A DNA stretch of 64,000 nucleotides. Origin: Rosa chinensis (Eukaryota; Streptophyta; Magnoliopsida; Rosales; Rosaceae). The DNA lies in assembly GCF_002994745.2 (NCBI RefSeq), contig NC_037090.1:12273501-12337500 (forward strand). Reading direction: 5' to 3'. The position numbers were made by a program, and so were the translations under genes. This document shows, in pieces, positions 10,390 to 22,346 of this stretch (the first letter of the stretch is position 1; every line of letters begins with the position of its first letter). Below the pieces are notes generated by a model, which searched no databases, was not told the DNA's origin, and saw only the letters and a list, made by a program, of their open reading frames with translations.

Positions 10390-12243
10390 AAAAAACCTAC
10401 TCTAGTTGCAGTTGTGGATGCCGGTCAGCCCCATTCGAGATTTGGATTTGTACAAGTTGGATGGGAAACTTCCCTCGTGTCATTATGCTGGTATGGCTCT
10501 ATTTGAAACTTCCTATATTCCTAAGAAAGTTGAAGCTGATTTTCATCTTGGTGAAGAGCAACGCTGGATTCGTGGAGAACCCAATGTGAACATTGTTGGT
10601 TTCTGTCCAACTAATTATTACTTGCTTTAATTTTCTTCGAGTGTTGAAGTTGATTTAGTATCTCTTTTGTTTCATTTCAATACATAGTGTTCATATTGTT
10701 ATTGACCGTAGTGAGCAATGATATATGCTTGCAGACTAATTGATCTTCTTGCTCATGATATGTTGTTATGTGCTTTACATATGGGGTTTATTTTTTCCCT
10801 ATTGCTCATGATCTTCTTGCAGAAAAGCTTTACATCAGAAAATGGAAGAGGAAGACAAACGATGATATCGTTGCAACTTGCAAGTAATATAAAAAAGATT
10901 TGGTATGTAGTGTCATTATATTATGATGAACGATTTGTGGTCTAATTCTTCAAGTCAATTACCAGCCTCAGTGCTAATTAGGGGATTGCTGTTGTACCTC
11001 CACAAATGCAAATTTTTCTGGGTTTAGTTATGCAATATGAAGTTTTCACTAAAAAGGTTGTGACAGGAAGCAAATTGGTAAGGCCAAAAAGCCAAACTAC
11101 CATCATAAATACAGGTGTCGAAATTGAGTGAAAAACTCAGGTAGGTCAGGTGATTAATTTGCTCAGGAGAGCATCCTCTCCCAATTGGTAAACCTGTATT
11201 TATGATGGTAGCTTAGCTTTTTGGTTTCAGATAAGCTTGGAAATGAGTTAGCTTTTAGCATTCTTTTTGGGGGTCCCTTCTCTTTGGTCTTTCTGTCATC
11301 CATCTTCCTCCAGTTACCTTAGTAATTCCTATAGTACCTCAAAACCTTCAGATAATTAAACACTTGTAATTGTAAAAGGCATGTCAGGCTATGTTAGTTT
11401 TGACTTGTGTAGCAAGTGCAACTTATTTTGGCTATAAAGGAAATGAAATTACCATTCAGAAATTGAAGCCAATCACTTCATAACACTATATTTCTAGCCC
11501 AAGTTGGGAGTAGGTCTGCTAAGTAGCAGAAACCAACGCATGCTCTAGCCCAAGATTACATAGCCTTGTAGTTATAAGTCTGTTATTAGTGATTCATTTC
11601 AGATACCATGAACACTGTAAAAACTGTTTGGGCATACCCTATAAGAAAGTGACTAGCTGTGCTAAGAATGAAATAAAAAGATAAATATTAAATGCATAGG
11701 AACGGTTGTTTGTTTCTTATTCCTCTTAGTTTTAGCTTCACTTTCACTTTTAATAAAGTTCATCATCAGTTTAGTATTTCTTCTACTAGGTACCTCTGTT
11801 CTGCTAATTTATCTATTTAGGCTTCACCTGGTAGGATTTAATACCAGAGCATTATTTTGTACTTAAGTTTGTATTGATATTGCAGAGAGAGAGAGAGTTG
11901 CGGCCTCTTGTTCCTGATGACTATCAAGTGAAGATAATTCCCTAATAAGAGTAAGTTTCCTCCTAACACATAACACTCTACTCATGTACCTACTTCCAAT
12001 TTATTGAAGTTTTGCCATGTTTTCTCTAGCCCCATACTAGGTGTTTGGTCCCCATACTAGGTGTTTGGTGAGGGGGATCAGTTTTGGCATCAAGTCCTGA
12101 TTTTGAAACAATGTGTGTCCCCAAGGCTGAGTATGAGGAGCTTGGATCTGCTCAACATCGCAAGAGATTCTTTTAATGGGTACTGGAAGTTTTGGATGGT
12201 ATGTTATCTGAATGGCCAAGACCAAGTAGTTCTGGGACCTTGA
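10390..12243 (+). pseudogene. Exon-like remnants of an unrecognised multi-exon gene
   Basis: Several separated stretches read like protein-coding exons on the plus strand. 10415-10615 includes RDLDLYKLDGKLPSCHYAG and EEQRWIRGEPNVNIVG. 10821-10883, after a TTGCAG acceptor, reads AEKLYIRKWKRKTNDDIV. About 11889-11945 reads ERELRPLVPDDYQVKIIP followed by two stops. No continuous gene can be assembled and there is no clear start. I do not recognise the family. It may be a decayed gene or fragments captured by a transposon. The segment 12031-12069 also has two tandem copies of ccccatactaggtgtttggt. Confidence 0.35.
11083..11225. repeat. Inverted repeat with about 33-base arms
   Basis: The arm at 11083-11116 (containing CTACCATCATAAATACAGGT) is almost the reverse complement of 11192-11225, separated by about 75 bases. 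The RNA would fold into a long hairpin. A small MITE or an unannotated small-RNA precursor are both possible. Confidence 0.7.
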
Positions 12244-12470
12244 CACATTTTTCTACAGCTTAAGTAAGCCTCGGGTAAAATTCAGCCAAGTAGCATCTAC
12301 AATTTCTGTTGTCACCACTGTAGAAACTTGGTTGCAAAATTATAATATTATGAATATGGATATGTGGGAATTTATTTATTTATTTATTTTTGGTTAAAGT
12401 TGCTGCTTCTTCCCAAGTTGTGGCATGTGATAACTTGTGAATAATATGTGGTATGCTGATTGCAACAATA

Positions 12471-15400
12471 CTAGAAATAGTGCCCGCGCTATGCCGCGGG
12501 GGTTTGTTATTGTTAACCATTTTGTATGTAAGGTTTACCGACAAAACATATAAATTTGGGAATGTTATAGATTTTCAATTTGCGAACATTTTAGGTTTAC
12601 AAAAGGAATTCACAGTGATCAACATAAACCAAAATGAGATACTATTTGATGAAAGTGATAAAATAGTATATATCATACATCAAATTAATAATGTTTTAAG
12701 AACACAAATACATATCAATCTCCTACAACAGAGGCGGTTATTTCCTGCATATATATACGAACAACTGAAATGAATTGATTTCGCAGAAACAAAGAGTGAG
12801 ATTGTAAAGAAAACAACAAATACATATCAATTTCCTAATCAAAACCACAATTTTAAACAACCCAAATCAAACACATACATCTTTTCCTGCTAAAAACTAT
12901 CCCCGAAACTTGATCAAAATTTTTTAATCCACCTCTCCATAAACGAACCCAAACCCTGCCTCCAAAGTCCACCACAATCTTGAATCCACCCTCTTCTCTT
13001 TCCCACCCCAGCAACCTATGATGACATCAAATCAAAAATGGAAAATCTCAAATCTGGCAAATAAGCCTACAAAATGAAATCTATTGATGCAATTAGTGAC
13101 TCTGAAAAACATACTTTGTGTGAGAGCCTGCAACTTGGTGGCCTTCCTTCAAGTTTTGAGCTGCAAAGAAAACCCAAAAAGGCAATTAGCTCTAAAGAAA
13201 CTGAAAAGAAATTGACATTATGATTAAATTCATTCAATACAGGATAAACAAAACTAAAATCTTTCAACATTACCGAAGTAACATTATGATTAATTCTATA
13301 ATTGATTGCCCAAAAGCAGATTAAGAACCGGATTTCTTTTGTTTGTTCTACTTTATTCTCTCTGTCTAAGAGTGTTAAAACAAAAAAACAAAAAAAAACA
13401 AAAAACAAAAAACTTTGGTTCTTGGAACTATTCAAAAGCTAGAACCAAGGCTACAGAATAAAACCAAATTTCGTATATGAATCATGCAATTAGATGAACT
13501 TCGATAAACAAAAGAAACAAACAATGAAAGCTTTTGTTTTGAAAGATTGTAAAAGTTGAGAAATCAGTTACTACAGCTGAAAACATGAAAACAAACGGTG
13601 AATTAAAGGTAATTGTTTTGGGTATATGAGCAAAAGATGAATAATTATGATAGTAATGTTGATTTTACTAAGTTGAAATCTTACCAAGCAAAATTCAATC
13701 TATGAACAATTCAATTAAAAACACTTCAAATTTCAAAAACAAAATCACAACGCAAATTTTCACCCTCGTCAATCGTTCTGATAGCAACCAAATTGAAATT
13801 CACAAAACAAAATGCTACCCCAATCTTGGATCTCTCCTATTCATAAAACAAACCCAAACACACAATCCAAATCGCTACAACAAATCAAAAATCAGAAGCT
13901 ATGAAAACAAAACCCCTCCTATTTGCTTTAAGCCCAACCTTTATATCTCACAGCTTGATCAGTACAGTTCATAGTTGCGTTTGACGGTGAGTTTCTATCT
14001 AAGAGGAAAACCGAAAGTAGAATGAACAGTTTGCACTTGACTGCACTCGATGAAGGCTTCCAGAACACGTCTTTAATCATTAGTACTTCTTTTTGTATTG
14101 TTTTTTGTTCTTTCAACCTGTGTAGAGCTACTCCTGGCATCACTGCACATATAAATGGCTCTGCATTAATTGGTGATTTGCTTGAGCAAATTAGTCTTTT
14201 CAGCATGGTATTTTTGTGACAAAATCTAGATGATTACTTTACATATTCATCATGATTGCAGTGTACACACCTTGTTTGGTATTAATCAAACCAAAGACAT
14301 TCAAGTGAAAGGTTTTAGCATAACTCAAGTGAAATCACAACCAAAGACATTCAAGTACCAGGCCTTAAACATGATTATGCTCAGTAAAAAATGTAAAGTA
14401 AAGGCAACACTCAGTAAAAATCTTACCAAATCATGGAGTTGTTCCTCTTCATGAGTTTAGTTTGTGTCTGCATTTCTTACTCCCTTTTGGTAGCCCTAGA
14501 TTTCCAGATCTGCAGACCACCACAAAACGAAAATAAAACCATAACTTTACTACTAAAACTTACATTACAAACACGAAAAACAGAGAATGTGCTAACCTCT
14601 TCTAAACTACAAAAAAAAAAAAACAAAGAGCATTGCAGAGAACATTATTTGTTGACTTTCAGGATAAATTAACAGCTTCTTGAGTGAGTGATTGAGCTCA
14701 GTTAAAGTTGTGATTCTGGAAAGAGAAAAAAAAAAACTGATTGTTCCCGTCCCCTTGTTCCTTTTATCTGAGTTATCTACTTTCTTCACTTGTTAATTTT
14801 ATATATTACCAATCAGATGACTCCAGCTCTTCCAATTATGAGAAACAAATGGAACTGAATTACCAACCTTACCAATCAATGAAGATTTTAAAGCTCGTAT
14901 ATTCTTGTTCTTCTTTCTTCTTGATATGACATAAAAGAGGAAAGGCAGAATGTTACCTGGTACAGAGATGCCAAAAGTCAGACTCAACTTCTATCAACAC
15001 AGTCTACACCTATAACAGCAACAAATACCCAATCAAAATCAAATGCAGAAAAATACAGAACAAAACCATTTGGAAAGAACGCTACCTTAATTTCAAGGGC
15101 CAACCTAGAACTCTGTTAACAAATATATTTGGGCAGAGGAAACATGTAAGAATAGAGCATGGTTCAGTTGACAAAAAGATTTTACATGCAACATTCAACT
15201 GGAAGAAAATAGAAACAGAGGAATTCCAAGCCTCATCAGAGCAATTCAACCTTAGAAAACTGCAAAACTGTAAGATCTCAATCAAAATTACTGATTCCCA
15301 TACCAGAATTTCACTTTCAAGTGTATGGATATGATTTTGGAGGTTGTGTATGGATAATCAGAGTAAAATAATCAGCATTCCTAAACCTGTTTAAATATGT

Positions 15401-17756
15401 GAAGACTAAAACTTAAAACCATAATCCGACATAACAGAAGAACACTCAAGTCCTACCAAAAATAAAAATGTCATCCTGTAATCTTCAAGTTTGTACTTTT
15501 TTACCCACATTTACTTAATAACTATTAGCAAGAAGAACAAAACTAAAAAGTCTGATTCTATTTAAAGACAATTTAGTTTCATAAAGACCTTATATGAATT
15601 TATAGAGTTAAAAAAAAAAATATCAAAGCATTTACATTCCTAAAGACTATAATGGATTCACTAAAATAATTCAATTAATTGAAGACCATAACAAAAAGAA
15701 TGTTGGAGACAATGTTTCAAAAATACGATCAATATGAACATGTCTACAATTTTGACCAAAGAGGTGGTCTTGAATATGAACGTCTATAAACTCGATCAAT
15801 ATTTTTGATAAAACATGTTACAACTAAATAATCAGTTCACATATGAATTGAAAAGCCAAGAGGATTACCAAGTTGATCACCTCTGATGACAAAAGTTGAT
15901 TCAATCGTTCAAGTATAGCTGATAATACAAACAGTAAATTGATCAGTTAGTTATGTATAAACTAAATATAAAAAAGAAAACAGCAATGAACTCATTTGGC
16001 ATATAATATTGATAAACTGATAGAGAACACTTCTAGACATATAATGATTATAAAGTCAAATGATGAAACACCTTAGAGAAGTAAATGATTGTCCACACTA
16101 TGGATTAAATTCATCAAAGAAAAGAATATCGATCATAAACATTTGGCAAGTTTATAAATATGCTCATAGTCAATAGTTTTAAATAATCTGCATATTGCTG
16201 TTACTACATTCAGTTTTGAATTGGCACTACTAAAAGACTAAGTTTCTTAGTTCTGAGTATTAGTAACTAAAAGTTATCAAAAATTAACAAATATGATCAA
16301 AGAAAACAATAAGTTGGGGGTTCCGTAATGATCATAAACTAAAAAATATATCAACAATTCAAATATATTTGATCCATTTAGTCGTATTTGATAAAAATTC
16401 AGAACACTTAATTGTCTAACGTCAGTTGTATAGTCAATAATGCAAGATACAAAAATAGTCAATCTAAATTTGTCATAAGGCTGGGTTGTTAATTGGCTTT
16501 CATTAATTGACACCCCAAAATAAACCCAAACCAATTCCTCCAATAAATGTTTATGGCAATTCAAAAGTTGCAGCTCAAAGAATACCAGCTCAATGACTGA
16601 CAGCATTATCTCAAACCAATTAAAAGGAACCCAAAGTGATTAAACATGTTATCTGAAACCAATAGAAGGAAGCAGAAGTGAATAGCCATGCAGAAATATT
16701 GATCATGGATAAATTCCAAATGCAGAAATGTAAATAAAACAAAGGAATTCATAGATGGCTCATAGTTTTCAAAGAACCTATACCTGGATCCAAAAGATTC
16801 AAGGAATCTGACTGCAAACTGGTTCCAAAATCTGCAAGCATAAAATAACAACAGTTGAAGTTGTAGATACCATAAAGTCAATAAACAAACACTCTGATAA
16901 AACTTTATAGTTAAAATCAGCTTAATACAATAGTAATCAGATCAATCACGAACACAAAATAATTCAATATTTCTATTGCCATGATTTAATGGGGAACAAA
17001 CTAAACAACAATTTTTCACGATTTTTTTTTTCCGCTTTGCTACCCATTTTCAGCAAGAATATCTCCCACTTACTCAGAATCCTCTACTAAAAATAGTTCA
17101 GAGCATGATAACTATCAAACCAACAAAACTATTAGCTCTGCCATGTTATTTGCCCAATTGCCCGTGATCAATTCCCACAATCTTTTTAAGGAAAGCGATC
17201 ACATCGATTGAACCCAAAAGAAAAGAAGGATCGATCCCAATTAATTGAACCCACAATCAAACCTCAAATAGAGATTGATTTCAATTCTAAATAATTGAGA
17301 AAGAGTACCAGGTGCTCTCGATCGAATGGAAAACCTATCAGCAATCCCTAAATAATTGAGATCGATCTCAAAACAAAACCAGATGGATGGAGGTCTTCCT
17401 CCAAAACTCAGGTCTCTCTCTCTCTCTCAGTTCTCTAGAAGCCACGCAACAAATCATGAATTATAAAAGCAATTTGTTGATTCGAGTGAGAGCAAGAGCG
17501 ATTTGGATTGGGTTCTTTGGTTTTGGATTTGTGTGCGAAGAGAGCGAGAGAAATTTGTTGATTCGAGAGGGTTCACAGCGACTGGCGAGAGACAGAGGAA
17601 AATAGATCGATAGCAAAAACGTGATGGAGGCTTCCAGATAACTGATGCCTTTTTTCTTCTCTATGTATGCAACTCGAGGGCAGAACTGGAATTTCGCAGG
17701 TGAACAGTGATGAACAGTGCTTAGGAACAGTTGCAGGATGCTTAGTATATAGTAAA
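12471..17756 (-). mobile_element. Probable non-autonomous Helitron, minus orientation
   Basis: On the minus strand the left edge reads as a Helitron 3' end: a 6-bp-stem hairpin (CCCGCG/CGCGGG, 12483-12500), an 8-base gap, and CTAG at 12474-12471, followed by host T. The proposed 5' end is at 17756, where the minus strand starts TTTACTATATACTAAGC after host A. The expected TC would have mutated to TT. The insertion would then lie between host A and T, as Helitrons require. No Rep/helicase gene is visible. The interior is AT-rich with no recognisable ORF. The 3' end is well supported; the 5' end is inferred. Confidence 0.55.
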
Positions 17757-18180
17757 TTCGATAACAAACTTAGCATATGCATGTGAGAATGCTTCTTCTA
17801 ATTAAATTTTATGTTAAAATGATGCAGATTCTTCCAGAAGAGCCAAGCAAGTATTACTTCACCCCACGGGTGGAAATACTTAAATGCAGTTTATGACTTA
17901 TGAGCTGACAAGAAGCTTCACAATTCCAAATAATTAAGTACGGACCTGACTACGTCAAAGGGTACTTCTCAGATTGTTTAGGCTAGTGGTTTGCTAATGC
18001 CAGGGGCATCAGCACAGTGTCCCCAAGATTATGTGAATATAACCAGATTGGGACCCTCAGATGTGTTCGTCTCACCTAAGCCCAAGCATGGTTTCTTCCT
18101 TTCTCTCATAGTTTCTTAAGTATTCTCTTTAACAGCATAAATCAGTCTTCATGCTGATGTGGTTGTAATATCTGAAATGG
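17757..18180. other. Flank with a short exon-like stretch
   Basis: The stretch 17827-17890 can read ILPEEPSKYYFTPRVEI before a stop. Otherwise no gene is seen. It may belong to the same decayed locus as the peroxidase fragment that follows. Confidence 0.25.
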
Positions 18181-18348
18181 CAGACTGGTGGCCTATATTA
18201 TCCGGTCTCGACAGGTAGAGGAGATAGCACCCAGTCCTACTTTGATGTGGCATTGGCGGAGATTCCAAAACATGGTGACAATATCACTCAGATATTGCAT
18301 CTGTTCTCAAATGAGGTTTCAGTGAGAGAGAAACAGTTGCTCTTCTAG
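18181..18348 (+). pseudogene. Class III peroxidase gene fragment (one exon)
   Basis: After a CAG acceptor the frame reads QTGGLYYPVSTGRGDSTQSY, then FDVALAEIPKHGDNITQIL and HLFSNEVSVREKQ, ending at TAG 18346-18348. This matches the secretory plant peroxidase segment P-V-x-T-G-R-R-D-S followed by E-I-P-x-P-D-x-N-I-T and L-F-x-x-x-G-F-x-x-R-E. The conserved GRRD is GRGD here, and the domain stops before the proximal haem-ligand histidine (the GGH motif). No other peroxidase exon was confirmed nearby. It is a non-functional relic. Confidence 0.72.
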
Positions 18349-19401
18349 GTACTCACTGACTCTCTATTCCTCATTCAAATTTTACTTAACATTGAAATAA
18401 GTCATTCTAATCTCTGAGTTGTTTTGTAATAAGAGTGCACAACATTGTAAAGATAGGATGTGAGTTCATATAGTCACGCGTAAACCACTTCACTGGGACT
18501 GGGCTTTACCTTCTGATCTCCTCATTACTATGAAGCTAAATATGAAGACAATTCTACCAAGACCACCAGTGATATTGATGCATCTCAGTATGAACATCAG
18601 ATCACAAATTACTGATACATATTTATTATTTTCATAGTGTGATTAATATTTTCATGCTTGTCTCAAGACTACGGAACTGAACCAGTTTTTACCTTCGAAG
18701 TAGCTCCATCTTGCTCCAGTTTCATATTTTGATTACAACTTTCACTTTTACGCCTTCCCAGGTCGCAGTCCAAGTTTACAACAGGTATTCAACGGACAAC
18801 TGGACAAGCAACTGAAGCGTGGTTCTCTTATCACGTGAAGCCAAAAGGGGTATTGAGGGTGAAACCTTTTCCATACTGTTTACCCATTTTTGTTTTTGTT
18901 TCTTCTATTTTCTTTACCTTGAATTTTGAATAGAATTTTACTTTCCAAGCTGACATGTAATGATTTTTCTTAACTAATAACTCAAGGATTAAATGATTTT
19001 TCAAAAGGAAGAGACTTAATTGGTTTTTATGTCCAGTGAGGTTTTGGGCATATATGTTCTGGCGCTGCTTGCATATGCAGCAAGGGGATGGAGCACTGGA
19101 TGTGCCAGAATGAGAAGACCTGGAGTATGTTATTGACTAGCAATTTTGCATTACAAAATCCTTATGATTGTATATGTTGTTTCATGATAAGTAATGGAGA
19201 GAAAATAACAACAATGTAGTTATAAACCTAGTTGGGAATTGGGATCCTCTTCATGTGCTCTTGATTATTTTTCAACAATCTTGACTACCAGCAATTTTGA
19301 ATAACAAAATTGTTAAGATTGTACAGGTCTCATGATAATAATTGAAAGAAAATTAAAATTATTATGATAATTCTGATAATTAGACGTATTTAAATTCATT
19401 A

Positions 19402-19402
<1 letters not shown>

Positions 19403-19432
<30 letters not shown>
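19403..19432. repeat. (AT)n microsatellite
   Basis: About 30 bases of TA dinucleotides. Confidence 0.9.
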
Positions 19433-19434
<2 letters not shown>

Positions 19435-20194
19435 GTTGTGATTATGATAAAGTTTAGCATGATGATTTTAATATTGATTTATATATACTGATTTTATATA
19501 GAATTTTGAAATTTGAGGATAATTTAGATAGTTTGAGTGGTGTATTTAATAAAATAATAGAATAAGAAATCAAATGAGTTGTGTATTAAGTAAGAGGTGT
19601 GTATTAAGTATTTAGGGACGTGCAAATAAAATTTTCCATATCTTTCTCATCCACATTTCAGCCATCTTATTTAGTGGCTGATGAAGCATTAAATGAGACG
19701 AGCCTTGTTTCCACCTAATACATGATATGAATGTTAATAACCACAAAAGGACACAAGGATACGTAACCCTTATGAATACGCAACCATGGTAGATCAGCTC
19801 GAGGGAGAATTAGTACGTACGTATTTATCCTAGCTGAATTAGTACGTATTGACCTACAAAAAAAAAAAAAAAAAAAAAAAAAAATTCTTAGCTGAAATTT
19901 TTTATTTTGTCTAATTTAATCATCAAGGTTTCATATCCACAGTAGGATTATATGCCTAAAGGGTAGAGATGACACAAATAAATTCAACCGTGATGACATT
20001 GTTACTGATGTTATTGACATCCACAAATCATCCAAACAAGAGAAACCCTAGAGAATTTGTGCTTGGAGTTGGGCACAATTAATGGGTGATCTTAAACTTC
20101 TGAGCAGCCTCAAAGGCAAATGAAGGTATCTTCAGCGCTGAAACAGGAGTTATATTTGGTAAGATTGATTTCATACGAGATGTCCTAAGTTCCA

Positions 20195-20515
20195 ATGGGG
20201 CAACATTAATCTACAATAATGTATTTCGTAATTTTTAATATTTCATTATAGTTTCGTAATCTTTGATATTTTATTATTGATATTTCATTATTTTTGAAAT
20301 CGAATGGAATTTTTACTTCAAATATGTCCCTGCTATTCTTCTTGGCACAATCAGAAGATAGTCTTTGAAATCGAATGGAATTATAAAAATGATGCGGAAC
20401 ATATGGGGCAGCATTAAATACATTATTATAGGAGAGATTTTTAATCTTTGATATTTCATTATACCTTCCTAATCTTTGATATTTTATTATTGATATTTCA
20501 TTATCTTTACATTTA
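20195..20515. repeat. Diverged direct duplication (about 0.2 kb spacing)
   Basis: Phrases such as ATCTTTGATATTTTATTATTG with TATTTCATTA, and GAAATCGAATGGAAT with GGGGCA(A/G)CATTAA, occur twice in the same order, at 20195-20310 and 20365-20515. This is a local direct duplication with point differences. Confidence 0.55.
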
Positions 20516-20637
20516 ATTAATGATCGATTTAGTTTTAATTACCTTTCCATTTTAGTTTAAGTCTACTTATTCTTCAAGTATTATAAACCCTAGAATACAA
20601 ACAGTAATTAGAACTTCAAAACAAATCAAGAGAGATT

Positions 20638-20796
20638 ATTCAGAGCACCGCCGTGCACTTGCATCAACATAAATGAATGGTTAGATTGCATTAAATACAC
20701 TTTTTGTTTATTAAAAATAAAGTTGATAATAAATATCAAGGGTTGAGATTATTTTATAAGGGTTGGGTCACTTACACCGTCGGTGCATAGAATAAT
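20638..20796. repeat. Possible small MITE with imperfect inverted ends
   Basis: The left end (ATTCAGAGCACCGCCGTGCA) resembles the reverse complement of the right end (near CACCGTCGGTGCATAGAAT), about 160 bases apart. The target-site duplication is not clear. Confidence 0.4.
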
Positions 20797-20814
20797 TTCC
20801 AACAAACCAAACCG

Positions 20815-21455
20815 ATGGGAAAAATGCTTTCTCTCTATGGAAGGTGGCTGCTAGGGTTTCTCTGTCTTCTAGGGTTTCTATGTGGCTCCTCGGCACTCTG
20901 GATTCGGGGTGGTTGTTTCTGCCCTGCGTCGGCGTCTCAGGATGGTGGAGGTATTGTACATACTTGATTATTAAATTTTCTTATTTCTAGTTGGATTATA
21001 GAAAATTAGTGTGAATTCGCGCAGGACTCTCTATATACAAGACAGTGAATCTCCGTACAAACAACAACGTTAGAGCAGAAAAACAAAAACAAAAAATTTA
21101 TCCCAACAGCCTCCTCGCCGATGCGGCCTCTCCTCGTCCTCGTCCTACAAAGGTAAATGGTTCAAAGATAAAATGTTCTTACCGTCCGGTTAACATAGAT
21201 GCGCCCTCTGTGAAAGAGATTGCGGAGTTCGCTGTGTTGGAATTGAACAAGCAGAAGCACCAGAAGAACAAGTTGGTCTTGGAGAGCGTGATCGCAGGCC
21301 AGAGTCAGTGCGTCGCCGGAAGAAATTATAAGCTCGTCATTGCGGTTAGGGAAGATGAGTCCTTGCCTACAACCCCCTCTCTGAATTATGAGGTTTTAGT
21401 CTTTAGGTCTTTGAAGAATTTCAAGGAACTCAGATCCTTCCATCAGGTTAATTAA
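20815..21455 (+). CDS. Cystatin-like cysteine protease inhibitor with signal peptide (two exons)
   Basis: Proposed model: exon 1 20815-20950, GT-AG intron 20951-21024 in phase 1, exon 2 21025-21455, giving 188 residues. The N terminus MGKMLSLYGRW-LLGFLCLLGF is a good secretion signal. A basic, low-complexity linker follows. The cystatin domain starts near residue 105 with the plant signature IAEFAVLELN. The first inhibitory loop is QCVAG at residues 140-144 (usually QVVAG, so Q-x-V-x-G is kept). The end is KNFKELRSF. The usual C-terminal Trp of the second binding loop (P-W) is replaced by Ser-Leu, and the N-terminal Gly-Gly is far from the domain. Secreted phytocystatins inhibit papain-type proteases. 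The exon 1 link is inferred from splice sites and frame only. Exon 2 has no ATG before the domain, so without exon 1 it would be a fragment. Confidence 0.58.
20951..21024 (+). other. Proposed intron of the cystatin-like gene
   Basis: 74 bases, GTATTG...GCGCAG, AT-rich; it joins a signal-peptide exon in frame to the cystatin exon. Confidence 0.55.
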
Positions 21456-22316
21456 GAAACCCAATATGTAAAGACATCACAACTAGAACGAGGTCATGTC
21501 TTTTTTTTTTTTTTTGTCTCGTATCTGAAACTCGAACTTGGTCTGGAATTTCATCATCTATTTATTGAATTTATTTGCAATTTTTATCAAACTCGAATGG
21601 AATTGGCTATTGATGTAAAAATAGTGATAATCGATCTCTTGCAAAGTTCCTAGTCCCTCGCTATGAAACAGATTAGGTGCAAATAATTTCAATGGTCGAC
21701 TCTTGGTTTTGTGGTTTCTAATTGTGCCTCTACGCCATGTGTTAGGGGCCGCACTTGTAATGCCGCAAGCAACCTTGTCCAGGGTCATTAGTTAAGCCTT
21801 TGGTTAGTTTGCTTGCGTGCTAGGGATGTTTTGGTAATTTACAAATTATGTAATTTATTTTATTTAGCAATTAGTCTCCTCAGCCTTTTTCATGTTTCCT
21901 CCTGCCAGGTTCATGTAAGGCCGATATGCTCTCCCTCGTGTCATTGAGAGTTGCGATACCGGGAGTGTTGCAAATTGCAATACCGAGAGGAGGTTGCCGA
22001 TACCGAGAGATGGTGCCAGCTTGGTTACCAAGATGAATGCAGTGAGGTCGGAGGTAAGCTCGGGAAGAGTACTTACCCAGTGGGTGTCGCTAGCTCTGAT
22101 TCAAAGCCGAGTTTAGTGGACTGAGGCGGGCGATATCAAACGGGTGTCCAAAAAAATTGTGGCGTCGTGTCCAAAGTGACAGGTGTCGATAATATTATCT
22201 TTGTTTTTACTTTGCTGTCACCAGTGATCGAGCCGAGTAGGCGAGACTGAGAGTTGCTGGGGTTGTGTTATTACCAAGTGTGCTGGTGAAGACCCAATTG
22301 CTGCAACTGTATAGTA

Positions 22317-22346
22317 CTAGGAAGAGTGCCCGCGCTTTGCTGCGGG
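22317..22346 (-). mobile_element. Helitron 3' terminus, minus orientation (5' end not found)
   Basis: On the minus strand: a hairpin CCCGC/GCGGG (22329-22346), an 8-base gap, then CTAG (22320-22317) followed by host T. The form matches the end at 12471. The element would extend rightwards, but I could not place its 5' TC end. Confidence 0.5.

Larger units (their letters stand above)
18349..20600. other. Intergenic, AT-rich; no gene seen
   Basis: Contains an (AT)n run (about 19403-19432) and an A-tract (about 19858-19884). Pieces after splice-like AG sites at 18770-18860 look exon-like but could not be assigned. Confidence 0.4.

Noticed and set aside
12453..12773. 106-residue frame covering the Helitron end
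   Set aside because: It crosses the element border, lacks an ATG in good context and is AT-rich with no motif.
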